Assembly (NCBI GenBank): GCA_965279735.1
Contig: OZ257260.1
Span: 1-64,000, forward strand
From: CAIUGU01 sp965279735
Lineage (GTDB): Bacteria; Pseudomonadota; Gammaproteobacteria; Steroidobacterales; Steroidobacteraceae
Direction: 5' to 3'
Length of the DNA stretch: 64,000 bases
The notes under the pieces were generated by a model that was not told the origin of the DNA, ran no database searches, and saw only the letters and a list, made by a program, of their open reading frames with translations. The translations under genes and the position numbers were made by a program. The stretch's first letter is position 1. Every line of letters begins with the position of its first letter. This document shows, piece after piece, positions 8,408-15,518 of the stretch.

Positions 8408-8971
8408 GTGAGCGCAACGATGCCGCCGCGTTCCATGTTTGTCACTGTGCTCGCATGGACGACCATCATTCCCGCAGCGTTCGGTGTGCTGATTGCCGGT
8501 GTGCAGAACCTGTTTTTTAATCTCTTCATGTCGCCTGCGGATCTCGAGCGCATGGTCGCCATGCTGGGTCCTGGGATGGGAGGGATCACCCAGATCACCT
8601 TCGGCAATCTGCGCTTGCTACTGCTTCTGTTCCTGGCAACGTCGGTCCTCTTTCTGGTGACCGGCGTCGGCTTGCTCAAACGACGCAACTGGGCGCGGGT
8701 GCTGTTGGTTGCGACGCTTGCACTCGGGACGCTCTACAGCATCTTTACCGCGTTGTTTGTCGATTCGTCGGCCGATCTGGCGGCAATGCTCGCGCCCTCG
8801 GCGTCTTTCGATGGCGAGACGGTCGATTTCTCGGGAGTAGCGTCGATCATGCGTGCAACGTCGATCACGCTATTGATTGTGTTCACCGCTTTCAACGCAT
8901 GGCTGGTGTGGCGGCTCTACTCACAGCCCATCGCTAGGGAATTTTGCGGAGCTCCTGAGACGAATAGGTAG
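8408..8971 (+). CDS. Four-helix integral membrane protein of unknown function
   Basis: I do not recognise this 187-residue protein. Four hydrophobic stretches are visible (roughly residues 14-36, 68-91, 98-118 and 152-170), with a short basic loop LLKRRNWAR between the second and third that favours a cytoplasmic loop. The start is GTG at 8408; an alternative is ATG 8420. It follows livF by 24 bp. The last residues (REFCGAPETNR) lie close to the palindromic element that starts at 8978, so the original C-terminus may have been altered by repeat insertion. Confidence 0.6.
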   Translation: MSATMPPRSMFVTVLAWTTIIPAAFGVLIAGVQNLFFNLFMSPADLERMVAMLGPGMGGITQITFGNLRLLLLLFLATSVLFLVTGVGLLKRRNWARVLLVATLALGTLYSIFTALFVDSSADLAAMLAPSASFDGETVDFSGVASIMRATSITLLIVFTAFNAWLVWRLYSQPIAREFCGAPETNR

Positions 8972-8977
8972 CAGGAA

Positions 8978-9114
8978 AGGCGAATTCCCGCCGCAAGTGA
9001 TTTTCGAAACCGCCGTGAATACGTCCATGTAGGCTCCTGAAAAATCGTCCAGGATTTTTAAGGTTTCGAAAATCACTTCCGACGTAAATCCGCCCGGAAG
9101 AGTATATTCGCCTC
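8978..9114. repeat. Large palindromic element with nested stems
   Basis: The outer arms AGGCGAAT (8978-8985) and ATTCGCCT (9107-9114) flank a perfect 17-bp inverted repeat, AAGTGATTTTCGAAACC (8995-9011) and GGTTTCGAAAATCACTT (9061-9077). Inside it lies a further stem, AAAAATC...GATTTTT. The element is non-coding and AT-richer than the surrounding genes. It resembles the palindromic intergenic repeats spread through many gammaproteobacterial genomes; family assignment is from memory. It could act as a terminator-like structure for the liv transcript. Confidence 0.75.
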
Positions 9115-9129
9115 CTGAATGCGTACGCG

Positions 9130-9267
9130 TTGTACCGGTATAACCTGTTGCGGTATCTAAAATAGATTGAACGTATTGCCATCAGGGTAGAGACGCGCCG
9201 AAACGAATAGCATGTAGATTGCGGTCCTCGCGCAGAAAATATGGCAATAGGTTGTACCCGGTACAAT
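9130..9267. repeat. Imperfect inverted repeat pair
   Basis: The sequence starting TTGTACCGG at 9130 (about 27 bp, through TAACCTGTTGC) is repeated in inverted, slightly diverged form at 9241-9267 (ATGGCAATAGGTTGTAC...). The right arm also contains the perfect palindrome TTGTACC-C-GGTACAA (9252-9266). About 85 bp separate the arms and no gene is seen between them. This may be a second small non-autonomous element next to the one at 8978-9114. Confidence 0.5.
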
Positions 9268-9307
9268 CGATGTGATCTGGTTAAATCAAGAAAATGCTCC
9301 ACCATCA

Positions 9308-9376
9308 TTCATGTTATGCCGCGTGAATGCGAGATGGTCTAATCGATCCACCTTCGCGGTATAGATAGGGTTGGGT
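9308..9376 (+). repeat. Conserved stem module, copy 1 (TCATGTTATGCCGC...GCGGTATAGATAG)
   Basis: TATGCCGCG (9315-9323) pairs with CGCGGTATA (9355-9363), one G-T pair included, and is followed by GATAGGGTTGGGT (9364-9376). The same module recurs at 41594-41634 with a compensatory A-T pair at the top of the stem. Here it directly precedes the YidD-like ORF. GTTGGGT fits the integron core consensus GTTRRRY, but no matching left core site is visible, so it may equally be a shared promoter or structured leader. Confidence 0.5.
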
Positions 9377-9383
9377 ATGAGCC

Positions 9384-9725
9384 ATGCGTCGATTTATGGC
9401 GACGACTATTTCTCTGTACCAGCAGCATCTCTCTCCGATAAAGGGCTATAGGTGCGCCCATCATGCGCTCCACGGATCTGGCTCTTGCTCCGAGTTCGGG
9501 AAAAGCGCAGTGCTCAAAGTTGGAATCGTTCGTTTCTTTCCGATAATGCATACCAGATTTCGCGAATGTCGTCAGGCGCGTTTGGTACTGGGTTCACTCA
9601 TGGGTGCGAACGGGACCGAGAGCTCGGAGACGAAGCGTCGCAAGGAAGATAGCCGCTGGTATGGGCCCGATAGCTGCTTCGGGCAAACGTTACCCGATGT
9701 CGCCTGCTGCTTTTGGCGTTGGTAG
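9384..9725 (+). CDS. Possible YidD-family protein
   Basis: The first 65 residues of this 113-residue ORF resemble the YidD (membrane protein insertion efficiency factor) family: SLYQQHLSPIKGYRCAHHAL followed by HGSGSCSEFGK and a downstream ECRQAR, which match the family pattern of conserved cysteines and the SP-K-G-RC core. The remaining 48 residues have no YidD character and a frame change or recent fusion is possible. The start is ATG 9384, or ATG 9396 in the same frame. It is unlinked to the rpmH-rnpA-yidC locus where classical yidD lies, and is embedded in palindromic DNA of lower GC. Confidence 0.5.
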   Translation: MRRFMATTISLYQQHLSPIKGYRCAHHALHGSGSCSEFGKSAVLKVGIVRFFPIMHTRFRECRQARLVLGSLMGANGTESSETKRRKEDSRWYGPDSCFGQTLPDVACCFWRW

Positions 9726-9795
9726 TTCAGGAAGCCGACGGCGCCGCTTGGAATTCAGGATAACGTGCAAAGCCCCATCCGCGGGCCCCCGTAAG

Positions 9796-9983
9796 AAATC
9801 AATTTCAAAACCGTGTGAGGTGCTCCGCGAAGCCGAACCCGGAGGCTACAGGGGCGATGCGGATGTTCATTGCGAAATATATTTCGCCCGCATCGCGGGT
9901 GGCCACGGATGGCCACCCCGGTCCAGTTAAGTAGCATGGACAGCGGATTGACTGGTACTTGCGCCCGTTTTTGAAATTGATTT
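9796..9983. mobile_element. MITE-like element with 15-bp terminal inverted repeats and nested palindromes
   Basis: Perfect inverted arms AAATCAATTTCAAAA (9796-9810) and TTTTGAAATTGATTT (9969-9983) bound a 158-bp core with no coding potential. The core holds three successive perfect structures: GCGATGCGG (9854-9862) pairing with CCGCATCGC (9888-9896), the 16-bp palindrome GCGAAATATATTTCGC (9872-9887) inside it, and GGGTGGCCA-CGGA-TGGCCACCC (9897-9918). The size, arms and lack of ORF suit a non-autonomous element. No target-site duplication is obvious. Confidence 0.55.
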
Positions 9984-10012
9984 GTGGCGTGAGCCCGCCT
10001 TCCTCACCCGAT

Positions 10013-10813
10013 TCAGCTGTTGACCAACTCCGCCGGCACGAACGGCTTCAACACTTCCAGCAGCGCGGGATACAGCTTCGGCGCACCCGCGATGAGATGC
10101 CCGCCCTGCGTGTATTCGCCACCGGTCATCGTACCGATGAGGCCGCCGGCTTCCGTGATCAGCAAGGTGCCTGCAGCGGTGTCCCAGGGCGAGAGGCCCA
10201 TTTCCCAGAAGCCGTCGAGGCGCCCGGCGGCAACGTAGGCGAGGTCGAGTGAGGCCGCGCCCGGGCGGCGGATGCCGGCGGTCTGCAGCGTGACCGCCCT
10301 GAACATGTTGATGTATTCCTCCAGCCACTGGCTGTTCTCGCGATACGGGAAGCCTGTGCCGATCAGCGCGCCTTCGAGGCCGTTCTGCTTGCTGACGCGT
10401 ATGCGCTTGCCGTCGAGCTGTGCGCCATCGCCGCGCGAGGCGGTGAAGAGCTCCTGCCGCAGCGGATCGTAGATCACACCGTGTTCCATCCGGCCGCGGC
10501 GCTGTAGCGCCAGCGAAACTGCGAACTGCGGAAAGCCGTGCATGAAATTGGTCGTGCCATCGAGCGGATCGACGATCCATAAAAATTCGTCGTCGCCGGA
10601 ACGGCCGCTTTCCTCGGCCAGGAAGCCGTGGTTCGGGTAGCTGGCGCGGATCGTCGAGATGATTTCCTGCTCGGCCAGGTGGTCGACTTCGGTGACGAAA
10701 TCGTTCTTGCCCTTGGGCCGGACTTCGAGGTTATGCACCCGGTTCAGGTTGCGGAATATGACGTCACCGGCGCGGCGGGCGGCCTTGACGGCAAGATTGA
10801 GCATCGGCTGCAT
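10013..10813 (-). CDS. suhB: Inositol-1-monophosphatase family protein SuhB
   Basis: SuhB hydrolyses inositol monophosphate and, in enterobacteria, also binds RNA polymerase in the Nus/rRNA antitermination complex. This 266-residue protein has the full metal-binding set of the family: E68 in AEESG, the signature WIVDPLDGTTNF at residues 79-90 with D82 and D85, and SPWDTAAG near residue 215. The start is ATG (complement of 10811-10813). It is divergent from trmJ, the arrangement common in gammaproteobacteria, with about 140 bp between the start codons for both promoters. Confidence 0.94.
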   Translation of the reverse strand: MQPMLNLAVKAARRAGDVIFRNLNRVHNLEVRPKGKNDFVTEVDHLAEQEIISTIRASYPNHGFLAEESGRSGDDEFLWIVDPLDGTTNFMHGFPQFAVSLALQRRGRMEHGVIYDPLRQELFTASRGDGAQLDGKRIRVSKQNGLEGALIGTGFPYRENSQWLEEYINMFRAVTLQTAGIRRPGAASLDLAYVAAGRLDGFWEMGLSPWDTAAGTLLITEAGGLIGTMTGGEYTQGGHLIAGAPKLYPALLEVLKPFVPAELVNS

Positions 10814-10954
10814 GGAAAAAACCTCGAAATTCGGTGCTGGGAAAGAGCGGGAGGCGTCCGGGACGTCTCAGGAGGCCGACAGGATACCAGCCGGATCGCG
10901 CGGGCTACAGGCCGCAGGTTGCAGACTTCAGGGGCGCAAGGGAAACTCGGGTCC

Positions 10955-11707
10955 ATGCCTCTCCCTTTACGCATCGTCCTGGTCGAAACGAGTCATCCCG
11001 GCAACATCGGGGCGGCGGCCCGCGCCATGAAGAACATGGGCCTCAAGGAACTGCACCTCGTCCGGCCACGTTTCTTCCCCCACGAGGAAGCTACTGCCCG
11101 GGCTTCGGGCGCGGTTGATGTCCTCGAATCGACGCTCGTCCACGCATCGCTGGAGACGGCCGTGGCGGGCTGTGGCCTCGTCGTCGGGACCAGCGCGCGT
11201 CATCGCCACCTGCCGTGGGATCTGGTCGAGCCTCGCGAGTGCGCGACGCGCATGGTGGCTGCCGCACAGGTCAAGCCTGCTGCACTGATCTTCGGGTCCG
11301 AACGTATCGGACTCACTAACGAAGAACTGATGCTCTGCAATCTGCTGGTGACGATTCCCACCGATGAGGCTTACAGCTCGCTGAACGTGGCGATGGCCGT
11401 GCAGCTGCTCAGCTACGAGCTCTGGATGGCGATGCGCCCCGGCACTCCGTTGCCGCAGGAGCCGGATGTGCCGCTGGCCTCGACCGACGAGATGGCGCAT
11501 CTCTACCGACACATCGAAGACGTGCTCAAGGAAATCGAATTCCGCGACCGTACCGGCTTCCTGATGGCGCGCATCCGGCGGTTGTTCAATCGTGCGCAGG
11601 TTGACCAGAACGAGTTGAACATCCTGCGCGGGATACTCACGGCAGTGCAGGCACGCAGGCGGACTGCCGGATCGCCACCCGGCCAGAAGTCGGGGACAGA
11701 CCGATGA
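10955..11707 (+). CDS. trmJ: tRNA (cytidine/uridine-2'-O-)-methyltransferase TrmJ
   Basis: SPOUT-class enzyme that 2'-O-methylates position 32 of tRNA using SAM. The start is ATG 10955, which gives 250 residues and the family N-terminus (LPLRIVLVETSHPGNIGAAARAMKNMG divided between SPOUT motif 1 and the start). The longer in-frame ORF from 10628 would run through the suhB promoter and is rejected. The SAM-binding knot motif LIFGSERIGLTNEEL and TIPTDEAYSSLNVAMAVQLL near residues 135-155 are clear. Its TGA overlaps the iscS ATG (11704). Confidence 0.94.
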   Translation: MPLPLRIVLVETSHPGNIGAAARAMKNMGLKELHLVRPRFFPHEEATARASGAVDVLESTLVHASLETAVAGCGLVVGTSARHRHLPWDLVEPRECATRMVAAAQVKPAALIFGSERIGLTNEELMLCNLLVTIPTDEAYSSLNVAMAVQLLSYELWMAMRPGTPLPQEPDVPLASTDEMAHLYRHIEDVLKEIEFRDRTGFLMARIRRLFNRAQVDQNELNILRGILTAVQARRRTAGSPPGQKSGTDR

Positions 11708-12891
11708 GTGCATCTCTCACCGCACCGAATCTGCCGGTTTATCTCGATTACGCCGCGACGACGCCCGTCGATCCGCGTGTGGCTGCCGTCATGATCGAAT
11801 GCCTGCAGGCAGCAGATCTCTGCGGCAATCCGTCTTCGACGGGACATGCTTTCGGCCGGCGTGCACGCGCGCTGGTGGAAGCCGCACGCAAGCAGGTGGC
11901 GACGCTCATCAATGCGAAGCCGGAGAACATCATCTGGACTTCGGGCGCCACCGAATCGAACAACATGGCGCTGCTCGGTGCCACCCGGTTTCATTCGGCG
12001 CGCGGCCGGCACATCGTTTCCGCGCGCACTGAACACAAGGCTGTGCTCGATCCGCTCAAGCGGCTGGAGCGCGAGGGCTTTGAAGTCACCTATCTCAAGC
12101 CGGATACCGGCGGCATCGTGCAGCCGGAGCAGGTCATTGCAGCGCTGCGGCCCGACACGATCCTCGTTTCGCTGATGCACGTGAACAATGAAACCGGCGT
12201 CATCCAGGATGTCGGCGCAGTCGGCGCTGCGTGTCGTGAGCGTGGAGTGCTGTTCCATGTCGACGCCGCACAAAGCGCAGGCAAGGTCACGGTCGATGTT
12301 GAGGCACTCGGCATCGACCTGATGTCCCTCACCGCGCACAAGGTCTACGGTCCCAAGGGTGTCGGAGCGTTGTATTTGCGCCGTCGCCCGCCACTCGGGC
12401 TGCAACCCCTGATCGAAGGGGGAGGGCAGGAAGGCGGTCTGCGGTCAGGAACGCTCGCCACCCACCAGATCGTGGGCATGGGGCGGGCCTTCGAACTGGC
12501 GGCGCTGGATGGCGTTGCCGACAGCCTGCGGCTCACTGATCTGCGCGATCGGCTGTGGCGGGGACTGGCCGCGATCGGCGGCGTGAACCTGAACGGGCAT
12601 CCGCAGCACCGGATTCCGGGGGTCCTGAACGTGGCTTTCAGCGACATCGAAGGTGAAAGCCTGCAGTTCGCCCTGCGCGACCTGGCCATTTCGGCGGGTG
12701 CGGCCTGTTCGTCCGATTCCGAAGAAGCTTCCTATGTGCTCAGGGCGCTCGGGCGCACCGACGCGGAGGCCCGCAGCTCTTTGCGCTTCAGCCTGGGACG
12801 CTTCACCACTGCGGCAGATATCGATTTCGCAGTGGAGTGTGTCGCACGCGAAGTCCCGCGCCTGCGCGCGTTGACGCCCTCGGCGGCATAG
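11704..12891 (+). CDS. iscS: Cysteine desulfurase IscS
   Basis: PLP enzyme that takes sulfur from cysteine for Fe-S clusters, tRNA thiolation and other uses. The 395-residue protein starts with the family pattern VYLDYAATTPVDPRV. It has SARTEHKAVLD with the PLP-stacking His near residue 111, the PLP lysine K213 in SLTAHKVYGPKG, and the catalytic loop cysteine C335 in SAGAACSSDSEEAS. The ATG overlaps the trmJ stop, so it is co-translated with it. No iscR precedes it, unlike the classical isc operon. The next genes are an altered IscU and an IscA. Confidence 0.95.
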   Translation: MSASLTAPNLPVYLDYAATTPVDPRVAAVMIECLQAADLCGNPSSTGHAFGRRARALVEAARKQVATLINAKPENIIWTSGATESNNMALLGATRFHSARGRHIVSARTEHKAVLDPLKRLEREGFEVTYLKPDTGGIVQPEQVIAALRPDTILVSLMHVNNETGVIQDVGAVGAACRERGVLFHVDAAQSAGKVTVDVEALGIDLMSLTAHKVYGPKGVGALYLRRRPPLGLQPLIEGGGQEGGLRSGTLATHQIVGMGRAFELAALDGVADSLRLTDLRDRLWRGLAAIGGVNLNGHPQHRIPGVLNVAFSDIEGESLQFALRDLAISAGAACSSDSEEASYVLRALGRTDAEARSSLRFSLGRFTTAADIDFAVECVAREVPRLRALTPSAA

Positions 12892-12901
12892 CTGCCACGC
12901 C

Positions 12902-13348
12902 ATGGAGCCCGACCGCATCGCCGAGCGCCTCCTGCTCCATCCGCCCGAAGAAGCGCCTCTGCCGGTGGGGCAGTGGGAGAGTGCGGACTATTCGCCCCTC
13001 GTTCGGGAGCATTTCCAGCGTCCTCGCAATGTGGGCGGGCATTTGCCCGGCCCCGGGATCATCCAGACCCGCAGCGGCAGCCGGGCGGTTGGAGCGGAAG
13101 TCGCCTTGAGTTTTGACGTGAGCAACGGTCGGGTGACGGGACTTCGCTTTCAAGCCTTTGGCTGCCCTCACTTTCTCGCTGCCGCTTCGCTTGCGACTGA
13201 GCGCCTGCGTGGTCTTGCGGTGGCGACTCTGGCCGACTGGCGAGTCAGGGACCTGGGTGAGTTGCTCGGCGTGCCCGTTGAAAAACGCGGCCGACTCCTC
13301 ATTCTTGAAGATGCCGTCCGTGCGGCGGCCCTATCTCCAACTCCTTGA
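12902..13348 (+). CDS. Degenerate IscU-like protein lacking two of three cluster-binding cysteines
   Basis: This 148-residue protein aligns with IscU over most of its length: VREHFQRPRNVGG (IscU: DHYENPRNVG), FQAFGCPHFLAAASLATE (IscU: FKTYGCGSAIASSSLVTE), and a C-terminal LEDAVRAA. It carries a 28-residue N-terminal extension. Only the middle ligand cysteine, C88, is kept. By alignment, the positions of IscU Cys37 and Asp39 are V63 and A65, and those of His105 and Cys106 are G130 and R131. It therefore cannot hold a cluster in the IscU manner. It may be an IscS regulator or sulfur-relay partner, or be decaying. It sits 10 bp after iscS and 14 bp before iscA. Confidence 0.8.
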   Translation: MEPDRIAERLLLHPPEEAPLPVGQWESADYSPLVREHFQRPRNVGGHLPGPGIIQTRSGSRAVGAEVALSFDVSNGRVTGLRFQAFGCPHFLAAASLATERLRGLAVATLADWRVRDLGELLGVPVEKRGRLLILEDAVRAAALSPTP

Positions 13349-13350
13349 GT

Positions 13351-13356
13351 TATATT
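13351..13356 (+). promoter_or_regulatory. Candidate -10 element for a leaderless iscA transcript
   Basis: TATATT lies exactly 6 bp before the iscA ATG at 13363, which would place the transcription start on or next to the A of the ATG. No Shine-Dalgarno sequence precedes this ATG. The metX start at 21012 has the same geometry (TACAAT, 6 bp, ATG). No clear -35 is visible. Confidence 0.35.
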
Positions 13357-13362
13357 CGACCC

Positions 13363-13686
13363 ATGAGCATTTCTCTCACGCCTTCAGCCGCCAACCGGGT
13401 CCGGTCCTTCCTCGCCAATCGGGGGAAAGGTGTCGGTCTGCGTCTCGGGGTGAAGGAAACGGGCTGCTCCGGTTTCGCGTACGTCGTGAACTATGCCGAT
13501 GAAGTGGGCAACGACGATGTCGTCTTCGACAACGGGGGCGTCAAGGTCATCGTCGACCGCAAGAGCCTCGGCTTCATCGACGGCACCGAAGTGGATTTCG
13601 TGAAGGAAGGCCTCAACGAGGCGTTCCGCTTCCGCAATCCCAACATCAAGGGCGAATGCGGCTGCGGCGAAAGCTTCACCGTCTAG
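13363..13686 (+). CDS. iscA: IscA/ErpA-type iron-sulfur carrier protein
   Basis: A-type carrier that passes Fe-S clusters to apo-enzymes. The 107-residue protein has the three family cysteines: C35 in KETGCSGFAY, and C99 and C101 in GECGCGESF. The ATG at 13363 is chosen because it gives the standard N-terminus (MSISLTPSAANRVRSFL); a TTG at 13345 is in frame but overlaps the upstream stop and adds unrelated residues. HscB, HscA and ferredoxin genes, which usually follow in isc operons, are absent; ndk comes next. Confidence 0.93.
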   Translation: MSISLTPSAANRVRSFLANRGKGVGLRLGVKETGCSGFAYVVNYADEVGNDDVVFDNGGVKVIVDRKSLGFIDGTEVDFVKEGLNEAFRFRNPNIKGECGCGESFTV

Positions 13687-13727
13687 CTGCCTCCGGGGCT
13701 AACCCCCCGTCTCCATTGATCTTTTTC

Positions 13728-13757
13728 TTGCCTGTCCTTGCCCAAAACGGGTAGACT
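13728..13757 (+). promoter_or_regulatory. Weak sigma70 promoter candidate for ndk
   Basis: TTGCCT (13728-13733) and TAGACT (13752-13757), 18 bp apart, lie in the 215-bp gap between iscA and ndk. The leader from here to the ndk ATG would be about 138 nt and shows no ORF with a ribosome site. A GGGG-CTAA-CCCC stem at 13695-13706 near the end of iscA lacks an adjacent T-run, so it is not called a terminator. Confidence 0.35.
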
Positions 13758-13901
13758 CCGCGGCTCGAAAATCCGTGTCCGGCACCCGTGGCTTTTGCCA
13801 ACGCCTGTTCTTCGCAGCAGGCCGCAACGTCCAGACGTGCGCCGGTATCTCCCACCGACGGTTCCCCAAGGGACCGGCAAGACAAAAAGGTTACACAGTC
13901 C

Positions 13902-14327
13902 ATGGCGCTCGAACGCACCCTGTCCATCGTCAAGCCCGACGGCGTGAAGAAGAATCTCATCGGCGCGGTCTACAGCCGCTTCGAAAAAGCCGGCCTGCAG
14001 ATCATCGCGGCCCGCATGGTCAACCTCTCGCAGAAACAGGCTGAAGGTTTCTACGCCGTGCATCGCGAGCGTCCGTTCTTCAAGGACCTCGTGAAGTACA
14101 TGACCTCGGGTCCGGTCATCGTGCAGGTGCTCGAAGGCGAGAACGCCGTGCTCAAGCATCGCGACCTGATGGGCGCCACCGATCCGAAGAAGGCAGCACC
14201 CGGCACCATCCGTGCGGACTTCGCGAGCAGCATTGAAGAAAACGTCGTGCACGGTTCCGACAGCGCCGAGAATGCGGCCATCGAAATCGCGTACTACTTC
14301 GCCGCTTCGGAGCTTTGCCCCCGCTAA
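13902..14327 (+). CDS. ndk: Nucleoside diphosphate kinase
   Basis: Ndk balances nucleoside triphosphate pools by moving the terminal phosphate of ATP to other NDPs through a phosphohistidine. The 141-residue protein begins with the typical MALERTLSIVKPDGVKKN, and the active-site histidine is H117 in ENVVHGSDS, the usual position. The ATG at 13902 is preceded by AAAAAGG; the longer frame from 13788 has no family similarity upstream of this point. It is followed 18 bp later by rlmN. Confidence 0.97.
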   Translation: MALERTLSIVKPDGVKKNLIGAVYSRFEKAGLQIIAARMVNLSQKQAEGFYAVHRERPFFKDLVKYMTSGPVIVQVLEGENAVLKHRDLMGATDPKKAAPGTIRADFASSIEENVVHGSDSAENAAIEIAYYFAASELCPR

Positions 14328-14345
14328 GGGTCAACGTCATCCGCC

Positions 14346-15518
14346 ATGAGCGCCGTTTCCCCAGTCACTCCCGCCCGCGTCAACCTCCTGGGGTTGACGC
14401 GTCCGGAGCTTGAAGCCTTCGCGAGCAGCATCGGCGAAAAGCCGTTCCGCGCGCGGCAGCTCATGAAGTGGCTGTACAAGCGCTCGGTGGCGGATTTCGG
14501 GTCGATGACTGATCTCGCGAAGGATTTCCGCGGCCGTCTCGCCGAGGTTGCGGAAGTTCGCGTTCCCGAAGTGCTGCTGAGGCAGGCTTCGGCGGACGGT
14601 ACGCGGAAGTGGCTCCTCAGCCTGCCCGATGCCCTAACCCCTGACCCCTCTCCCGGCAGGAGAGGGGAACAGGCCATCGAGATGGTGTACATCCCGGAGC
14701 CGGGTCGCGGCACGTTGTGTATCAGCAGCCAGATCGGCTGCGCGATGGATTGCTCGTTCTGTTCGACCGCGCAGCAGGGCTTCAATCGCAACCTCACCGT
14801 CGCCGATATCGTCGGCCAGGTGTGGCTCGCGAATCGCGAGCTCGGCAACGGCGATCAGGTGACGGGTTCGACGGCCGATCGCGTCATCACCAACGTCGTG
14901 TTCATGGGCATGGGCGAACCGCTCGCGAATTACCGCAGCATCGTACCGGCCGCTGAAATCCTGATGGATGATCTCGGCTTCGACCTCTCGCGCCGTCGCG
15001 TCACGGTCAGCACGTCCGGCCTCGTGCCGCAGATGCGCAAGCTCGCGGAAGAGACGAACTGCGCCCTCGCTGTCTCGTTGCATGCGCCGAACGATGCATT
15101 GCGTGACGAACTGGTGCCGATCAACCGCAAGCACCGCATCGCCGAGCTGCTCGAAGCGTGCTGGTACTACGTCGAACGGCAGAACACCCGCGGCATCACG
15201 TTCGAGTACGTGATGCTCGACGGCGTCAACGACCAGCCTTCCCACGCCTACGAGCTCGTGACTTTGCTCAAGGGCAAGCCCGGCAAGTTGAACCTGATTC
15301 CGTTCAACTCGTTTCCGGGCACGCAGTACAAGCGTTCGCCGCAGCCCGTGATCGAGCGTTTCCGCGACATCCTGAATTCGCATGGCGTCATTGCCACGAC
15401 GCGACGTACACGTGGCGACGACATCGATGCAGCCTGCGGGCAGCTGGTCGGGCGAGTGCGTGACCGCACGACCGTGCGCTTGGGTTCCAAGGTCATGTCA
15501 CTGTCGGTGCAATCATGA
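14346..15518 (+). CDS. rlmN: Dual-specificity 23S rRNA/tRNA adenine C2-methyltransferase RlmN, with in-frame repeat insertion
   Basis: Radical-SAM enzyme that makes 2-methyladenosine at 23S rRNA A2503 and tRNA A37. The 390-residue protein has the N-terminal accessory domain, the cluster motif CAMDCSFC (C132, C136, C139) and the catalytic C-terminal C364 in DAACGQLVG. Between RKWLLSL and IEMVYIPEPGRGTLC, a short loop in other RlmN proteins, about 14 extra residues (DALTPDPSPGRRGEQ region, 96-109) are encoded by a palindromic DNA repeat. All catalytic motifs are intact, so the enzyme is probably functional. Its TGA overlaps the pilF ATG. Confidence 0.94.
   Translation: MSAVSPVTPARVNLLGLTRPELEAFASSIGEKPFRARQLMKWLYKRSVADFGSMTDLAKDFRGRLAEVAEVRVPEVLLRQASADGTRKWLLSLPDALTPDPSPGRRGEQAIEMVYIPEPGRGTLCISSQIGCAMDCSFCSTAQQGFNRNLTVADIVGQVWLANRELGNGDQVTGSTADRVITNVVFMGMGEPLANYRSIVPAAEILMDDLGFDLSRRRVTVSTSGLVPQMRKLAEETNCALAVSLHAPNDALRDELVPINRKHRIAELLEACWYYVERQNTRGITFEYVMLDGVNDQPSHAYELVTLLKGKPGKLNLIPFNSFPGTQYKRSPQPVIERFRDILNSHGVIATTRRTRGDDIDAACGQLVGRVRDRTTVRLGSKVMSLSVQS
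14645..14667. repeat. Palindromic repeat inserted in frame inside rlmN
   Basis: CCCCTCTCC (14645-14653) and GGAGAGGGG (14659-14667) form a perfect 9-bp stem with loop CGGCA. The surrounding CTAACCCCTGACCCC is characteristic of a dispersed short repeat that many proteobacterial genomes carry, recognisable in protein as LTPDPSP-GRRGE. Here it sits inside a gene without breaking the frame. Confidence 0.7.

Noticed and set aside
8934..9308. 124-codon minus-strand ORF over the palindromic elements
   Set aside because: Its translation is Arg/Tyr-rich without family features, it crosses nested palindromes, and no ribosome site is present.
13695..13706. GGGG-CTAA-CCCC as terminator of the isc genes
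   Set aside because: The stem is only 4 bp and the T-rich stretch lies about 15 bp away, so it does not meet terminator form.
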